This document shows, piece after piece, positions 20,150 to 31,612 of a stretch of DNA of 64,000 nucleotides (position 1 is its first letter; every line of letters begins with the position of its first letter). A model generated the notes under the pieces. It did not search any database. It saw only the letters and a program-made list of their open reading frames with translations, and was not told the DNA's origin. Source of the DNA: Strigamia acuminata (lineage: Eukaryota; Arthropoda; Chilopoda; Geophilomorpha; Linotaeniidae); assembly GCA_949358305.1 (NCBI GenBank), contig OX442314.1:12083060-12147059 (forward strand). The letters are read 5' to 3'. A program made the translations under genes and the position numbers.

Positions 20150-22175
20150 ATGGATGCTCCTACTGCTATGACAGAGTCTTTTAACGAATTGAATGGAACG
20201 TCGAGTCCACAGACCAACCATTTCTCCATTTACGAGGTAAAGAGTATATACAAATAATGTAAAGTGGCGAAGGTGGATGTGTTGTTTATTTGTTTGATTG
20301 CAGGTGGTGGGTATCTCTATAGTGGCGGGTTTCTTAAGCGTGGTCACCGTGGTGGGAAACCTGATGGTGATGATCTCGTTTCAAATGGACAAACAACTGC
20401 AAACGATTAGTAACTACTTCTTGCTCAGCTTGGCAATCGCCGATTTCGCAATTGGTCTCATCTCGATGCCGCTCTTCACCATGTACACTGTCCTCGGCTC
20501 GTGGGTGCTCGGCTCGAGCATCTGCGACACGTGGCTCGCGCTAGATTATCTGATGAGCAACGCTTCCGTTCTCAACCTGCTCATCATCAGCTTCGACCGC
20601 TATTTTTCCGTCACGCGGCCGCTCACGTACCGAGCGCGCCGCACCACGCGCCGCGCAATCTGCATGATCGCCAGCGCCTGGATCATCTCCCTCATCCTCT
20701 GGCCGCCGTGGATATACGCGTGGCCGTACATTGAGGGGCGACGCTCCGTGCCGGACAACGAGTGCTACATCCAGTTCCTCGAGACGAACCTCTACATCAC
20801 GTTCGGCACGGCCGTCGCCGCCTTCTACCTACCCGTCACGGTCATGATCATCCTCTATTGGCGCATCTGGCGCGAGACGGAGAAGCGGCAGAAAGACCTG
20901 ACCAATCTCCAAGCGGGCAAGAAGGAGAACAGCAAACGGTCAACGTCCAGCGACGAGATCATGCACGACACGACCGAAGGAGGCAAGACGACTACGACCA
21001 CGACCGCCACCACGACCACCACGACCATGACGAGCGTCACCTCCGCCTCAGCCGCCGCCGCCGCCGTCGAGTGGAAGCGCGCGCGCAGCGACTCCTCCGC
21101 CGCCGTCGACGACCAGCTCGAGACGACTTACGTACCGACGGCCATGTGCATCGAGAACCCGCGCTACCTCAAAGTGCCGGGCCGCACGAAAAGACGCACG
21201 TGGCGCCACGTGTTCAGCGCGTGCGTGCGCAGTCTTCGCATCGATCGCGACACCGACGCGGCCGAAGAGGACAGTACGAGCGAGGCCGGCCACGGCTCCC
21301 CGGGGAACACGACCCCCGCGTCGGCCGAGACGCCCGTGCAGACGTCCGTGTCTCGGTGCACGTCGCTCAACCTACGGGCCGACCCGTTCGCCGCTGCTCA
21401 ACCGTCCTCGCGTGCGTCGCGCGACGTGCCCCGGGTCGACTCCATGATCCCGCTCATCGAGCGCGGCGCCCCGGCCACCGCCGCCACGGCAACCGCCACG
21501 GCGCGGGCTCCCCAGCAGCAGCCTCGCTCGCAGTCTTCCGATTCGGTCTACACGATCCTCATCCGATTCCCCACCGAGTCGTCGCTGGATTGCGGTGCTC
21601 AGCCATCCATCAAGATGATCACCGAGGAGGACGGCCAGGGCCTGCCCGACGAGCACCTCTCCACCTGCCGACCCCTGGCGCTCGAAAGCCCGTGTTTGCG
21701 TCGCTCCGACAGCCGTCAGAGCGACGTGGGCGTGCACCCGCCCTGCACGACGCCGTCGCGCCGCATGTCGCAGCCCCCCGAACAGATCAAGCTGCCGCTC
21801 AACACGAAACTCGTGCCGAAGCAGGTGCTCGCCAAAGCCGCTCCGCCGCCGAAGAAGAAGCCCAAGAAGAAGAGTCAGGAGCGCAAACAGGACCGCAAGG
21901 CGGCCAAGACGCTTTCCGCCATTTTGCTCGCGTTCATCATCACGTGGACGCCCTACAATGTTTTCGTGCTCATCCGGACGTTATCGGGTTGCCACGACGA
22001 GTGCATTTCCAAGGAATTGTGGGACTTTTCTTACTATTTGTGTTACATCAACAGCACGGTCAACCCGCTGTGCTACGCGCTCTGCAATGCGTCCTTCCGA
22101 AGGACTTATATTCGTATCCTCAGATGTAAGTGGCACACGAAAAAGCGCAATCCCAACCGGGGCTACTACAATTGA
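20150..22175 (+). CDS. Muscarinic acetylcholine receptor (class A GPCR)
   Basis: Plasma-membrane receptor that couples acetylcholine to G proteins. Two exons, 20150-20236 and 20304-22175, give 652 aa with a phase-0 intron. The start is the first ATG after an in-frame TGA at 20120, and the short N-terminus carries an NGT glycosylation site. Family hallmarks visible: TM3 with the amine-binding Asp in ALDYLMSNASVLN followed by FDRY, TM5 TFGTAVAAFYLPVTV, TM6 AFIITWTPYN, TM7 YLCYINSTVNPLCYALCNASF, and tail ILRCKWHTKKR. This fits classical (A-type) muscarinic receptors rather than the divergent arthropod B type; that subtype call is inference. The third cytoplasmic loop is about 330 aa and contains Thr and Ala runs plus basic ends. 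Exon 2 is much richer in G+C than the flanking DNA. A 455-codon frame overlapping it is a shadow. AATAAA occurs near 22444. Confidence 0.93.
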
Positions 22176-24937
22176 ATATTGCACATCGAATATTGCAAAT
22201 TGGAATATTGAAAAAATTGAAAAAATTGAAAAAATTGAAAAATTGAATTGTCTAATTATTTCAACAGGGGCCGGACCCCGCACTTATTAATTAATAACGA
22301 CAAAATCCCTTTTCAAACTCGTCTTTATCCCGGATGCAAGTGGATGCCTTACACTCATTTCTGCTACAGAGTGTCCGTTTTGTCTCTTTGCTCATCTGGG
22401 GTTATGGGAGGGGAAAAGGAAAATGGAAAATGGAAAATGAACAAATAAATATTTAAGAAAAAAAATATAAAACAGAAAAATAATGTGGTGCCAAATTGTT
22501 ATTATTATTAAGTATTATTGTTTTTTTTTTGTTTGTTTTTTTTACAAGTTTTTTTTAAATTGTGTTAAGTGGAATAATACAAGTTGTGAATTGCATGGTT
22601 GTACTTGCTCAAAAGTACTCTCGATACGAGTTGAGTAAATTAACTGTTGCTTGGTTTTGATTCAAGAACGTTGGACTCGTTATTTTGCAAGATTTACATA
22701 AAGTGATGTTTCACATGCTCTTCGCAACATATCCTTTGCTTTTGCATTTTATTTCTTTTTCTTTTTCTCTTTTTTCCTTCTTTGATTTGATTTATAAAGG
22801 TAAAAAGAAGCATCTGCTGCTGCTGCTGCTGCAGACAATCTGCAAATCCAGTTTGGTTTGCGGTTTCAATTTCTACGTATATTCAAAAATACAAATCATA
22901 CTTCATATACGAACGAATACATTTGTAACGAGTAAATGAACTTTCTCTCTTTCTCTCTAGGTTAGCGTTAGGCTTATTCTCCGTAACAGTTTCATCAAGT
23001 AAACTTTGATTTACACAATAAATGCCATCTTTATTTTTATTCGTTTATTTATTTTTTTTTATCATTTTCCACCAGATGGTGAGATGATTTTTCATTCTTT
23101 TTAGAATAATTCCATACGATTCAAATTAATTAAATGCAGTGGTTGTTTTAGGCTGCTTGTGGCAAATGTGCAATTTTTCCCCCATATCAGGCCATATGGT
23201 GAATAATTCATGAAAACATTTGTGTAAAATAATCCCAATTTTTTGCGTGGAAGAAGGAATCCATTATCGGATAACAGAGGTAATTATTATCTGTTTTTAA
23301 GAAAAGCTCTTTATCTGATTGAAATATAAAGCAGTTGTGATTCACATGCACTGCCATTAGCCCAAGAAGCGAGGTAACTGCGATTTTTATACTTTTATAC
23401 TTTATATTTCTATTTTTTTGTTGACATAACCTGAAGAGATGGTTCATTTACTTTTCATGATAAGAAATTAAGTCGAAAAAATTATTTTCCCACTTCCGGA
23501 AAGTCGGAAATGAGACGTAATAAAGAGAATAACGAAATAAAAAATAAATAAAAATAAATAAAAACAAAAGTACCAGTCTGGTGTCTTATGCATTTCAGTT
23601 GAATGGTGTAATAAAACATTTTCCTTATAATTAATTACTACTGGTTTTAATACCCCATAGTTGTGTGACATTTTTTGTGTCTTTTGTGTTGTGTAATCTT
23701 GTACCTGTGAAAACCGACCAACAAAAACTTTTATACAACAACCTTAAACGATTTTTGTGGCGTGTGTCAATTCTCATTTTACAAATTACAATAATGTATT
23801 AGCCTCGTGCTTTGGCTGGCTGCTACCTTAGAATCTTTTGCTCCTCCATTTTTAATATTTGTATAAATAACTTATGTACATTTTAAAAACGAGAATAAGT
23901 TTGACATTTAAATTTTTTCGTTTAAAGTTTGATATTTTATTGCTGTTTCGAATGGAAAATATGACCGAGAAACAAATTGTGCATCGGAAAAATGTATTTC
24001 AACATGATGGCAGTGTGGTGGCATCCGGAAGATGAAATCGTTGACAATTTACGAAGTCTTGAGAGGAAACCATTTGCCAGCATTGTCCGTTATTTCCACC
24101 AACTTCTAAATAAAATAAACATCCGCCATGACAGTTATTACTTTTTTTTTTTGCTTGTTTTGTTTCTGGTTTTATCAATTTCTGTCTTGTTTTTCGGTGC
24201 CGGGGTCGCGCAGGTTTTCAAAAGACTAAAATTTAAAAATTTGGTTTTGTTTTTTTTTGTTTTTTTTTGTTTTTTTTTTTTTAAAATAAAATAAAATAAA
24301 GAAATGAAACTGCCAAATCAATTTGTTATATTTAAATGATGTGTTTTGAAATCTGTAGACCCTAATTTTTATTTAAATTAATTTAAAAAAAAAAAAAATA
24401 GGTATTGCCAAAGATATTTCCCACCTGCCGTGCTCAAATTATCATAGTAGTGTTTTAGAATTATTATTAGGCCATTGTATATCTTGTAAATAGAAAATAC
24501 AGTTGGCATACCACAGTAAAAAAAATAAATAAATAAAAAAATTGATGAAAAAAAAAATCCCTAGTCCACGATGTGCAATTTACAATGTTTGTTATTAATT
24601 TTCCATTTCCTTAGCGAACAAAAATTTGTGTTAAAGTTGTTTTTTAAAACCAATTTATGTGAATATTTTTTTGGAGGTCAGTTGGTTTTAAAGTAAAAAG
24701 TTCAATGATGAAAGAAGTAAAAAAAAAAAATTTTTTAAAATGTGACAAAAATTGTGCCAAGGAAAATAATAGCTATGGTAGGAATGTGTAAAAAAAAGTT
24801 CCATGTGCTGATGAAAGATAATTAAAATGATTGAATAGTAAATTTGCTTCTTTTTTTTTTCTTTTTTATTATTCAACGAAAGAAATACAATTTTTCATTT
24901 TTTAATTTGAATAATTTAAAACATTTCGTTAATAATA
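22176..24937. other. 3' UTR of the receptor gene and intergenic sequence
   Basis: No further gene is seen. It contains a short GAAAAATT run (22203-22245), a CTG trinucleotide run (22811-22834) and many T/A homopolymers. Left of the GPx SECIS this is probably the GPx 3' UTR end and intergenic DNA. Confidence 0.45.
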
Positions 24938-24987
24938 ATTCAGAGAATTCCTGCAAATTGAAATGCTTTACGAAATTCTCGTCATTG
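24938..24987 (-). promoter_or_regulatory. SECIS element in the GPx 3' UTR
   Basis: On the minus strand, 44 nt after the GPx stop codon, ATGAC (24985-24981) is followed by a 7-bp perfect stem GAGAATT/AATTCTC extended by TC/GG. An internal bulge GTAAA holds the unpaired A run, and a 3-bp apical stem GCA/TGC closes a TTTCAATT loop. The 3' strand then reads CTGAA. The ATGA...AA...TGA arrangement, with 11 nt between ATGAC and the A run, fits a form 2 SECIS. It would recruit SBP2/eEFSec to recode the GPx UGA. Fold energy was not computed. Confidence 0.75.
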
Positions 24988-25028
24988 TCGTTTTAAATCG
25001 ATTCAAATTTCGAAAAAAGAAAATTAAA

Positions 25029-26057
25029 CTATCCACATATGGCTTTTATAGCCGAAATAACATTAATAGTTTCGAATTTCTTGCTGTATCTTATGTACGG
25101 TTTGCCGGTTTGACCCACGACGAATTTCTCGAAATTCCAGGAAATATCGGAACGGGAAACCGGAGACCAAGTGATGAACTTTGGATCATTCATAAACGAA
25201 ATTGCGTCGTCATGCGGGAAAGGAAGATGATGTTTCAAGAACTTGAAAAAAAAAAAAATTAAATACCTTGAATTTAAATTTTAAATTTAAATTTTTTTAT
25301 TTTTTTTAATAACTTTAAATTTTGATTTTACTTGAAAAACCGGATGCGTATTGCTTCCATTCACTTCAACTTTGGAAAATAATTCAAAAATTGGTTCGAA
25401 GCCGCGGCCTGGGCGAACGTAGCGTAAACTATTGAGGATTTCATCGTCATTGGTGTTTTCCTGCCAATCACAAGTCAAAAGGTTGTAAATTTATTTTAGG
25501 TGAATTTTTAAAACCTCCTTTGAGGATTTGAAACCATTTATTAAACTTAAATTTACCTGATGTCCGAATTGATTGCAGGGAAATCCGAGTACTGCGAGTC
25601 TGGAGCTCCCCACATGGTTATACAATTCATTCATTTGCGTGAAATCCCGTGTTGTTGTTCCTCACAAGGAAGCCACGTTTTCGATCAACACAACTTTGCC
25701 TTTGTACTTAGAAAACTGAACCATTTCACCTGCGAAATTTTATTTTAAAAATCGAAATGAATTCCTAATTTATTTAAATCTCCTAGAAATCAACGACATC
25801 TATCGGTTTAAATTGACATTAAAATATCGATTTATTTGATTTTTTAGGAGTTATTTTAAATAAAGTTGATTCGAAATCCAACGAGCTATGTTAATTCGAT
25901 TCATTTTCGTGCAAGTCCTGCAATTCCCCATGCAATTGCACCTGGCTTGAGACGTAACTTGAATAATGGATGTTTATAACGATAAACCAGCAGCGAAGAT
26001 GTTAACTTTACCTTTCAAGTTTTTCGCCGATAGCGAGTAAAAGTCGGTCGAATCCAT
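25029..26057 (-). CDS. Selenocysteine glutathione peroxidase
   Basis: Reduces H2O2 and organic hydroperoxides with glutathione. Four exons (26057-26012, 25729-25557, 25460-25332, 25241-25029) give 186 aa in consistent phase. An in-frame TGA at 25664-25662 (residue 38) sits in [16 protein letters not shown], exactly where GPx enzymes carry selenocysteine. It is not a break: the reading frame and family similarity continue on both sides and a SECIS follows. The other catalytic residues are visible: Gln in FPCNQFG and Trp-Asn in SWNFEKF. No signal peptide is seen, and the [11 protein letters not shown] segment resembles the loop of cytosolic GPx1/2 types rather than compact GPx4; subtype is inference. 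Exon 3 contains [10 protein letters not shown] and VNGSNTHP. The gene lies upstream-to-downstream with the arylsulfatase on the same strand. Confidence 0.93.
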
Positions 26058-26510
26058 GGATAAATACTTTGGCAAGTTAATCCGGCAGGTGTTGAAAGGT
26101 AAAGTAAGAGGCAATAATTGCTGGACACGGATTAACGACTGCATTTTATAAGTCCGCGTGTAATGACGCGTGGATGAGTCGATTTAACTGCTTTCCCTTG
26201 CAGCTCTGCTCCGATTTGTGCATTCGACGGCGCAATTCCAGCGCGGGAAAAAACAAACAAGTCATCATAATTATTCATCGTCATACCGTTGCAATTTCAA
26301 ATGTGCAAATCTGAATATCAACGCGATTTAATTATCCGGGAATCTTGTGGAGCTGGACATTCAATTTGCATAAATGACTTTGACAAGATTTGAAAATTTC
26401 TAAAGAGATTAAATTGGATGAATTAATTCGGCCGAAATCACAGCAGAAATTAATGAGTAAGAAAGCCCATATAATTTCAAATTATCAAAAATCTTGACAA
26501 AATAATTTAT
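26058..26510. other. Spacer between arylsulfatase 3' end and GPx start
   Basis: About 450 bp, presumably the GPx promoter/5' UTR and arylsulfatase 3' UTR, both on the minus strand. The arylsulfatase poly(A) signal AATAAA appears to overlap or directly follow its stop codon (plus-strand TTTATT near 26507). Nothing else is recognisable. Confidence 0.45.
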
Positions 26511-28628
26511 TTACACAGAAGTATCGTTTTCTTGACATTTACATAAAGGAAAGTTACAACAGCGCTGCAACCATGGCCGCCATAACGCATTCAGGATCGT
26601 AAACTGAGATGGCGGAATGTGCGTTTGCTGCTTATGCGCCGCCACCGCCTCTTTAACCGTGTTCAATATTTCCTAAATTGAATTAAATATCATGTTCAAG
26701 CATCCACTTGAATTTTAATCGACTGGTTATTAACTTACTAGGTACTTGGGACTGCTAGTGGCAAGAGGCTGCGATTCACTCGGGTCTGAAATGACGTTGT
26801 AAACGAGTGGAATTTGCAAAAATTCGCCGGCAGTACGACACAAATAACTGCAAACAGGCGTGTAAAAATGCACTTTCCAAACGTACTCTTCTATAAAAGC
26901 CAAGAAATAATGACAAATTTAATTGTAGGTTTCGTATATTGAATTATTGACCGTTCTGGACGAATCGCACGGCGTGGATCTCGTCGTGCGAGCCGTAATG
27001 GAAGAGAAACTTGTGCGGCGATGAAGTGTTAGTGGCATCTAACAAGTGACTCAGGTCGTGACCATCCAATTCGAGATGTTTTGGCGTTTGGATGCCGCTT
27101 AAAGTCAACACCGTTGGAAAGATATCCATCAAACTCGTCGGAGCGTGAACCGCGCTATTAGCGGGCAAATGTCCCGGCCACGAGATAATAGTGGGCACTC
27201 GCAGACCCCCTTCCATGCCGTACATGGATTTTCCTCCTGTTTTCGCTTCGGTTAAATTAACTGGATTAAAATTCGACTCGGATGCGAGTTACCGTACCAG
27301 AAAAAGGCTGGTTACAGCCTCCTTCGTCCAGATGCGCTCCGTGGTCAGAGGTGAAGAGGATTACTGTGTTTTCTTGTAAACCGAGCTCTTTGACCGTGTC
27401 CATTACTTTCCCAACTGCCCAATCCATTTCCCGAATGGCGTCGCCGTATATTCCGTGAGGACCCGAGTTTTTGAACTCGTCTTCCACGTCCAGGGCCACG
27501 TGCACGTGACTGAAACTGAGGAAAAGCTAGAAGAACGAATTAATTAAATTAAATTCACTTTGTTGCGTGTAAAACTGATTTCATTTAAATTTTAAATGAT
27601 ATTAATGTTGATGGAGCCATTTTTCCAGTGGCTAATTGAATTTTTAAGCTTTTTCAAACTTCTACGTCACGTCACGTACCAAAAACGGATTTTTATTCGC
27701 GTTCTGCGCTCGCATGAAACCCAAACTCTCCTTAACCAATCGCGTGCTGAGTGTTTTCAATATAATCGGTTGCTCCACCACTACATCGTCCCTCATGATC
27801 ATGCTATTCAACGGTTTGTTCATGACTATTGTGAAATAGAGAAAGGCAGGTATCCCGACGCCCGAGACGGCGATCAAGATCGAGAGCGCCCGCGCCCCGA
27901 GACGCCAGAGCGCGACTGCTGCGAGAAAACTGACGAATGCAATTGACACGAAGCTGGTGAACAAGTGCGGGTAAATGAGCACGGCAGTGTAAACTCCATT
28001 TTCGTCGCCGTACTCGAGTTGATTGGTTAATGGGATCCCGTAGAAGTAGTGGAAGCCGTGCGCGTGCGGATGGTGGCATTTGTCGCCGTGCCAATTACAG
28101 TCGAGGCCTTGGTGCCATTTACCTGCAAATTATGAGCATGAAAACATCTCGCAGAGCTTTAATCGCGCGCCGTTTCATTCACGTGCCAATGACAGACGTC
28201 GCGTAGCCATTTTGCTGGAGGATCTTGGCGAAAGTGATTTCGGACTGCGGCAAGCCGATGTTGGACGCCACGTTGGGAATGACCGGTATGTTATTGCCCA
28301 TTAAGCCTGAAATTGAACAAAGTGTGATGTTAATTTGTATTGTATTTGTTTGTGAAGCCGGACCGTAGCGAATTGGATGTCTTCCGGTGAGAAAAGCTGA
28401 GCGGCTGGGAGTGCAAATGGCCGAAGCTGCGACCGTGTGGGTTAATCGGACGCCTTGAGTCGCCAGGTGATCGATGTTGGGGGTTGTCAGCGTTTTATTG
28501 CCGAAACAAGAGATTTCGCCGTAGCCTAAGTCGTCCGCCATGAGGAGAATGAAGTTTGGTTTTTGGATGTTTGGAGTTGAAGGCGTGGATTGAAGGAGTA
28601 AATAAGTGAGGAGGACGAGGAACTTCAT
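26511..28628 (-). CDS. Arylsulfatase, steroid sulfatase (STS/ARSD/ARSH) type
   Basis: Hydrolyses sulfate esters; STS-type enzymes are anchored in ER/secretory membranes. Seven exons (28628-28364, 28306-28187, 28122-27680, 27526-27298, 27236-26952, 26890-26739, 26672-26511) give 551 aa. Residues 1-19 are a hydrophobic signal. Metal-binding ADD is at 31-33, and the formylglycine site CTPSRSAFLTGR has Cys72. Later come KWHQG, SFSHVHVALD, FTSDHGAHLDEGG and the Cys-rich tail WRPWLQRCCNFPLC. Between about 160 and 230 two hydrophobic helices occur, as in human STS, which marks the membrane-bound subclass. The sulfatase core is complete. Oddities: intron 1 starts GTCCGG, and intron 2 only restores the frame as a GC-AG intron (donor at 28186-28185). 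The natural substrate cannot be told from sequence. Confidence 0.9.
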
Positions 28629-31612
28629 GGTTGTTTTTGGGTTAATAGAATTACTTTGCGTGTGCAGCGCATATATGCAGTGTTGATATTGATATGATTT
28701 GTTTGTTTGTTATCTCGGTTTGGTTTGTTTTTAATGTTGGACTTTAATTTATCGATTTCATAATGGATTATTTTTTTTTTTTTTTACATTTTTTTTTTAT
28801 TTAATTTTAATTTTTTTTTTTTTAAATTTGAAATCGTGTCAGTGTCGTTACTGTTTGTTTTCAGTTTTACTATCTCAAGTGTTAGATCATTATCTGGCGA
28901 TTTATTACACTCGCTCTGGTTGTGTTCGATTGGCGCGATTAATGTTGGGACGTTTAGCTGTCGAATATCGGAACCGGAAGCCATATAACTTCAGTATTTG
29001 CAGTGCTGGACTCGGTCCCTTGGCACAGGCAACTTACAACTTAGGGGTCCTGCAGTGATCCGGGTTCGGATGCGGTTAAACCGTCTTTTAGTCCTAAAAT
29101 CAAATAATTAACGGTTGTCTAGGGGTAAAATAATTACACAGATAAGATAAGTAATTTAAAAAAATGCACAAATAATTTATTCGGGATAAATACAATGAAA
29201 TGAGAAATGAACATAGAAATGAATAATAAAATAAAGAAATGCGTACAATGGTTGTTGCACGCGAAAATGGCGGAAACGTCGTCTTCTCCCTCTTTTACTT
29301 ATAAATATTTTTAGTGGTGACAATTCAAATATAAATTAATACATTTGAGACCACCACAGTCCCCATGGCAAAAAATGTACTAAGCTTATTTTAGGTGAGA
29401 AAATTCACTTTGAGTGAAATATTTATCTTTATGAGTGAAAGAATTAATTACCGACAAAATAATGTTGTGATTTTAAGGTTGTGGCCCTAAACCATTGGGG
29501 CCCCTACGCATTGCCAAATTTATGGGCAATCCGAGCTGATTTATGTTCCGTGAGTAGTTTATAATATGATGTAAACAGCCTAAAATAAATCTTGTAAGAA
29601 ATTTGTTACTGGATGTAAGTTAGTAAACAACACTCTGTAGGATAGATGAAGAGTTGGAATGTATGTGGACTCAGCTCGTATATTTAGAGTAAACTATCAA
29701 GATGTGTGGCGCCGATTCCACCGGGAAACATTGATTAAAGTCGTCGGCAACGTGGATGCACGAGAAAACGACTACAGTAAGAGTAAGAGCTAGGTAATTG
29801 TTCGGGTCAAACCATAATCTAGCTTCTCTACACACACCGTTCTATTCGTGGAATAAAATTAAAGTTTCATCACATTGGTTTCAATTGCATTATGTTGCTA
29901 GCCGAAGCGTCGTTACTGCCATTAGCGAGTGTTCGTTGTTTCGATTGCGAGTCTGTTGAGCCACGGGCCCAATTTATTGGGTTTGGGTCCGTGGTGGAGC
30001 GAACAGCATTACCGTGTGCTATTGCCAAAAACTATTTTTTGCTCGCAAATATGGCCTGCAATATTTTTTTATTTTTATTTTTTGTACTTAAAGGCGAAAT
30101 AAAGTTATTAATTCTGCCCGAATGTCTTGTGCATTTTTCTAATCGTATTTGTCATGAATATTTTATTAAACGTATATATTATTTACGAGTAGTTGTGCAA
30201 TATGTAAAATACGAAATGCAAATGAAATGAAGCGTCGTTGCCGTGCAACTATTAAAGCGATGCACGAAATTGATGTTAAATATGTGGAGAATTGTGGAAA
30301 GATAAGCGCGGATAATTGCCTTTCAAACGGAAACAAAATAAATAAATAAAGCAATCTGTTTATGTGTTCGAAATAAGTGGAATTTCATTTATATAAATGG
30401 CAAATGCAGAGCCATCGAACTTGACAATGCGACATCTGCAGGTGGTATAACCAACTTGAAAATTGAAGCGTCGACGAGAGTTGATAAATTAATTTTGTAT
30501 TTCACGTTAGTTTGATCGTTTCAAAAATAGTTGCAGCATCAAACTAGTATTTTTAGTACGCGATAAGAATGAGAAAAACAATTTTAAACCGCTTTGCGGC
30601 AATTTATCGTATTTATCAAGTGCTATTAAAAATGGCTCGTGAGAAATTAAAGAAATGGCGGCGAGCGAGCATATTTTCAATTTCATAAACCCAATTTATT
30701 TAAAATTTAATTGCTCGCTAACTTAATTATTAACCGTAAAGTCCTTTATTATGAAGATGGACATTCGCATCGACTAACATCCTCGCGAGCCCACACGTAC
30801 AACGCATCTTAATCATTATTCAAAAACACCAACGACGAATATCGAGCATCATTAACATTTCATTTCTGCCCGTTTCCCCACGACTTTAAAACGCAATTTA
30901 AGTGAAAAACGAGTCGTGTCATCAACCAGTATTGATGACACGATGAAAGACATACAAGAAAGAGTCAAAGAACACGTCATTTCATTTCTTGGCACAATCG
31001 AAGCTGTTTAAAGTGGCATTTCCTCGTCCTGTTCTACTTTTGTCGGACTAATTGAAATTCCACTGCAATCTAAAGTGCGAGCCGAGTGCGAGGTCTTGTC
31101 TGCAAGATAAACCACGTGATATTAAATTAAAGACAGGCTTTGAAACAACATTCTGGAACCACATAAAGAAAGGAAAACGTATCCGTGGATCAACAAACCT
31201 TGACATTTCAGTTTTTCGTTCACTTGTAAACGATCTTTTCTCCATTTTTAACTTTTTTCAGCGTCGTGGAAAAAGTAGTCGCCCGTTTACTCGCGAGTTG
31301 CACGCTGTCTGCAGTCGTATTACGTATCCAGCTGCGTGGCTAATATTAGCTACTTCGTGCATCCACTCTCCGCAGCTGACTGTACAAGTGCGTATGCTTG
31401 ACAGCGTTCACCTCCAGCTCTGTCGACCCGCGTCTCTCCTCTTCCTCTTGACCCAGCAACCAACTTCCGAATTGCATTTTTACATTGACGCGTTTATTGT
31501 CCTTCAAATGCGACAGCAGCTTGGATACTATCGATCAAATTGACAACGATTATGACTTTTTTGTTATTTAAAAAAAATATACCGCTATATATTTTTGCGT
31601 GAAACTGTTGAC
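28629..31612. other. Intergenic between divergent arylsulfatase and carboxypeptidase genes
   Basis: About 3 kb that should include both promoters. Short frames at 28828-29058, 29892-30230 and 31052-31543 match nothing I know and lack splice partners. A B-box-like string near 29057 has no tRNA around it. Confidence 0.45.

Noticed and set aside
20762-22129. 455-codon ORF overlapping the muscarinic receptor in another frame
   Set aside because: A shadow frame caused by GC-rich codon use; Arg/His/Pro-rich with no family resemblance.
25662-25664. Premature stop making GPx a pseudogene
   Set aside because: The TGA is at the exact catalytic Sec position, the rest of the gene is intact, and a SECIS-like fold follows.
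29040-29085. tRNA gene suggested by a B-box-like GGTTCGGATGC
   Set aside because: No matching acceptor stem, A box or anticodon arm at the right distance.
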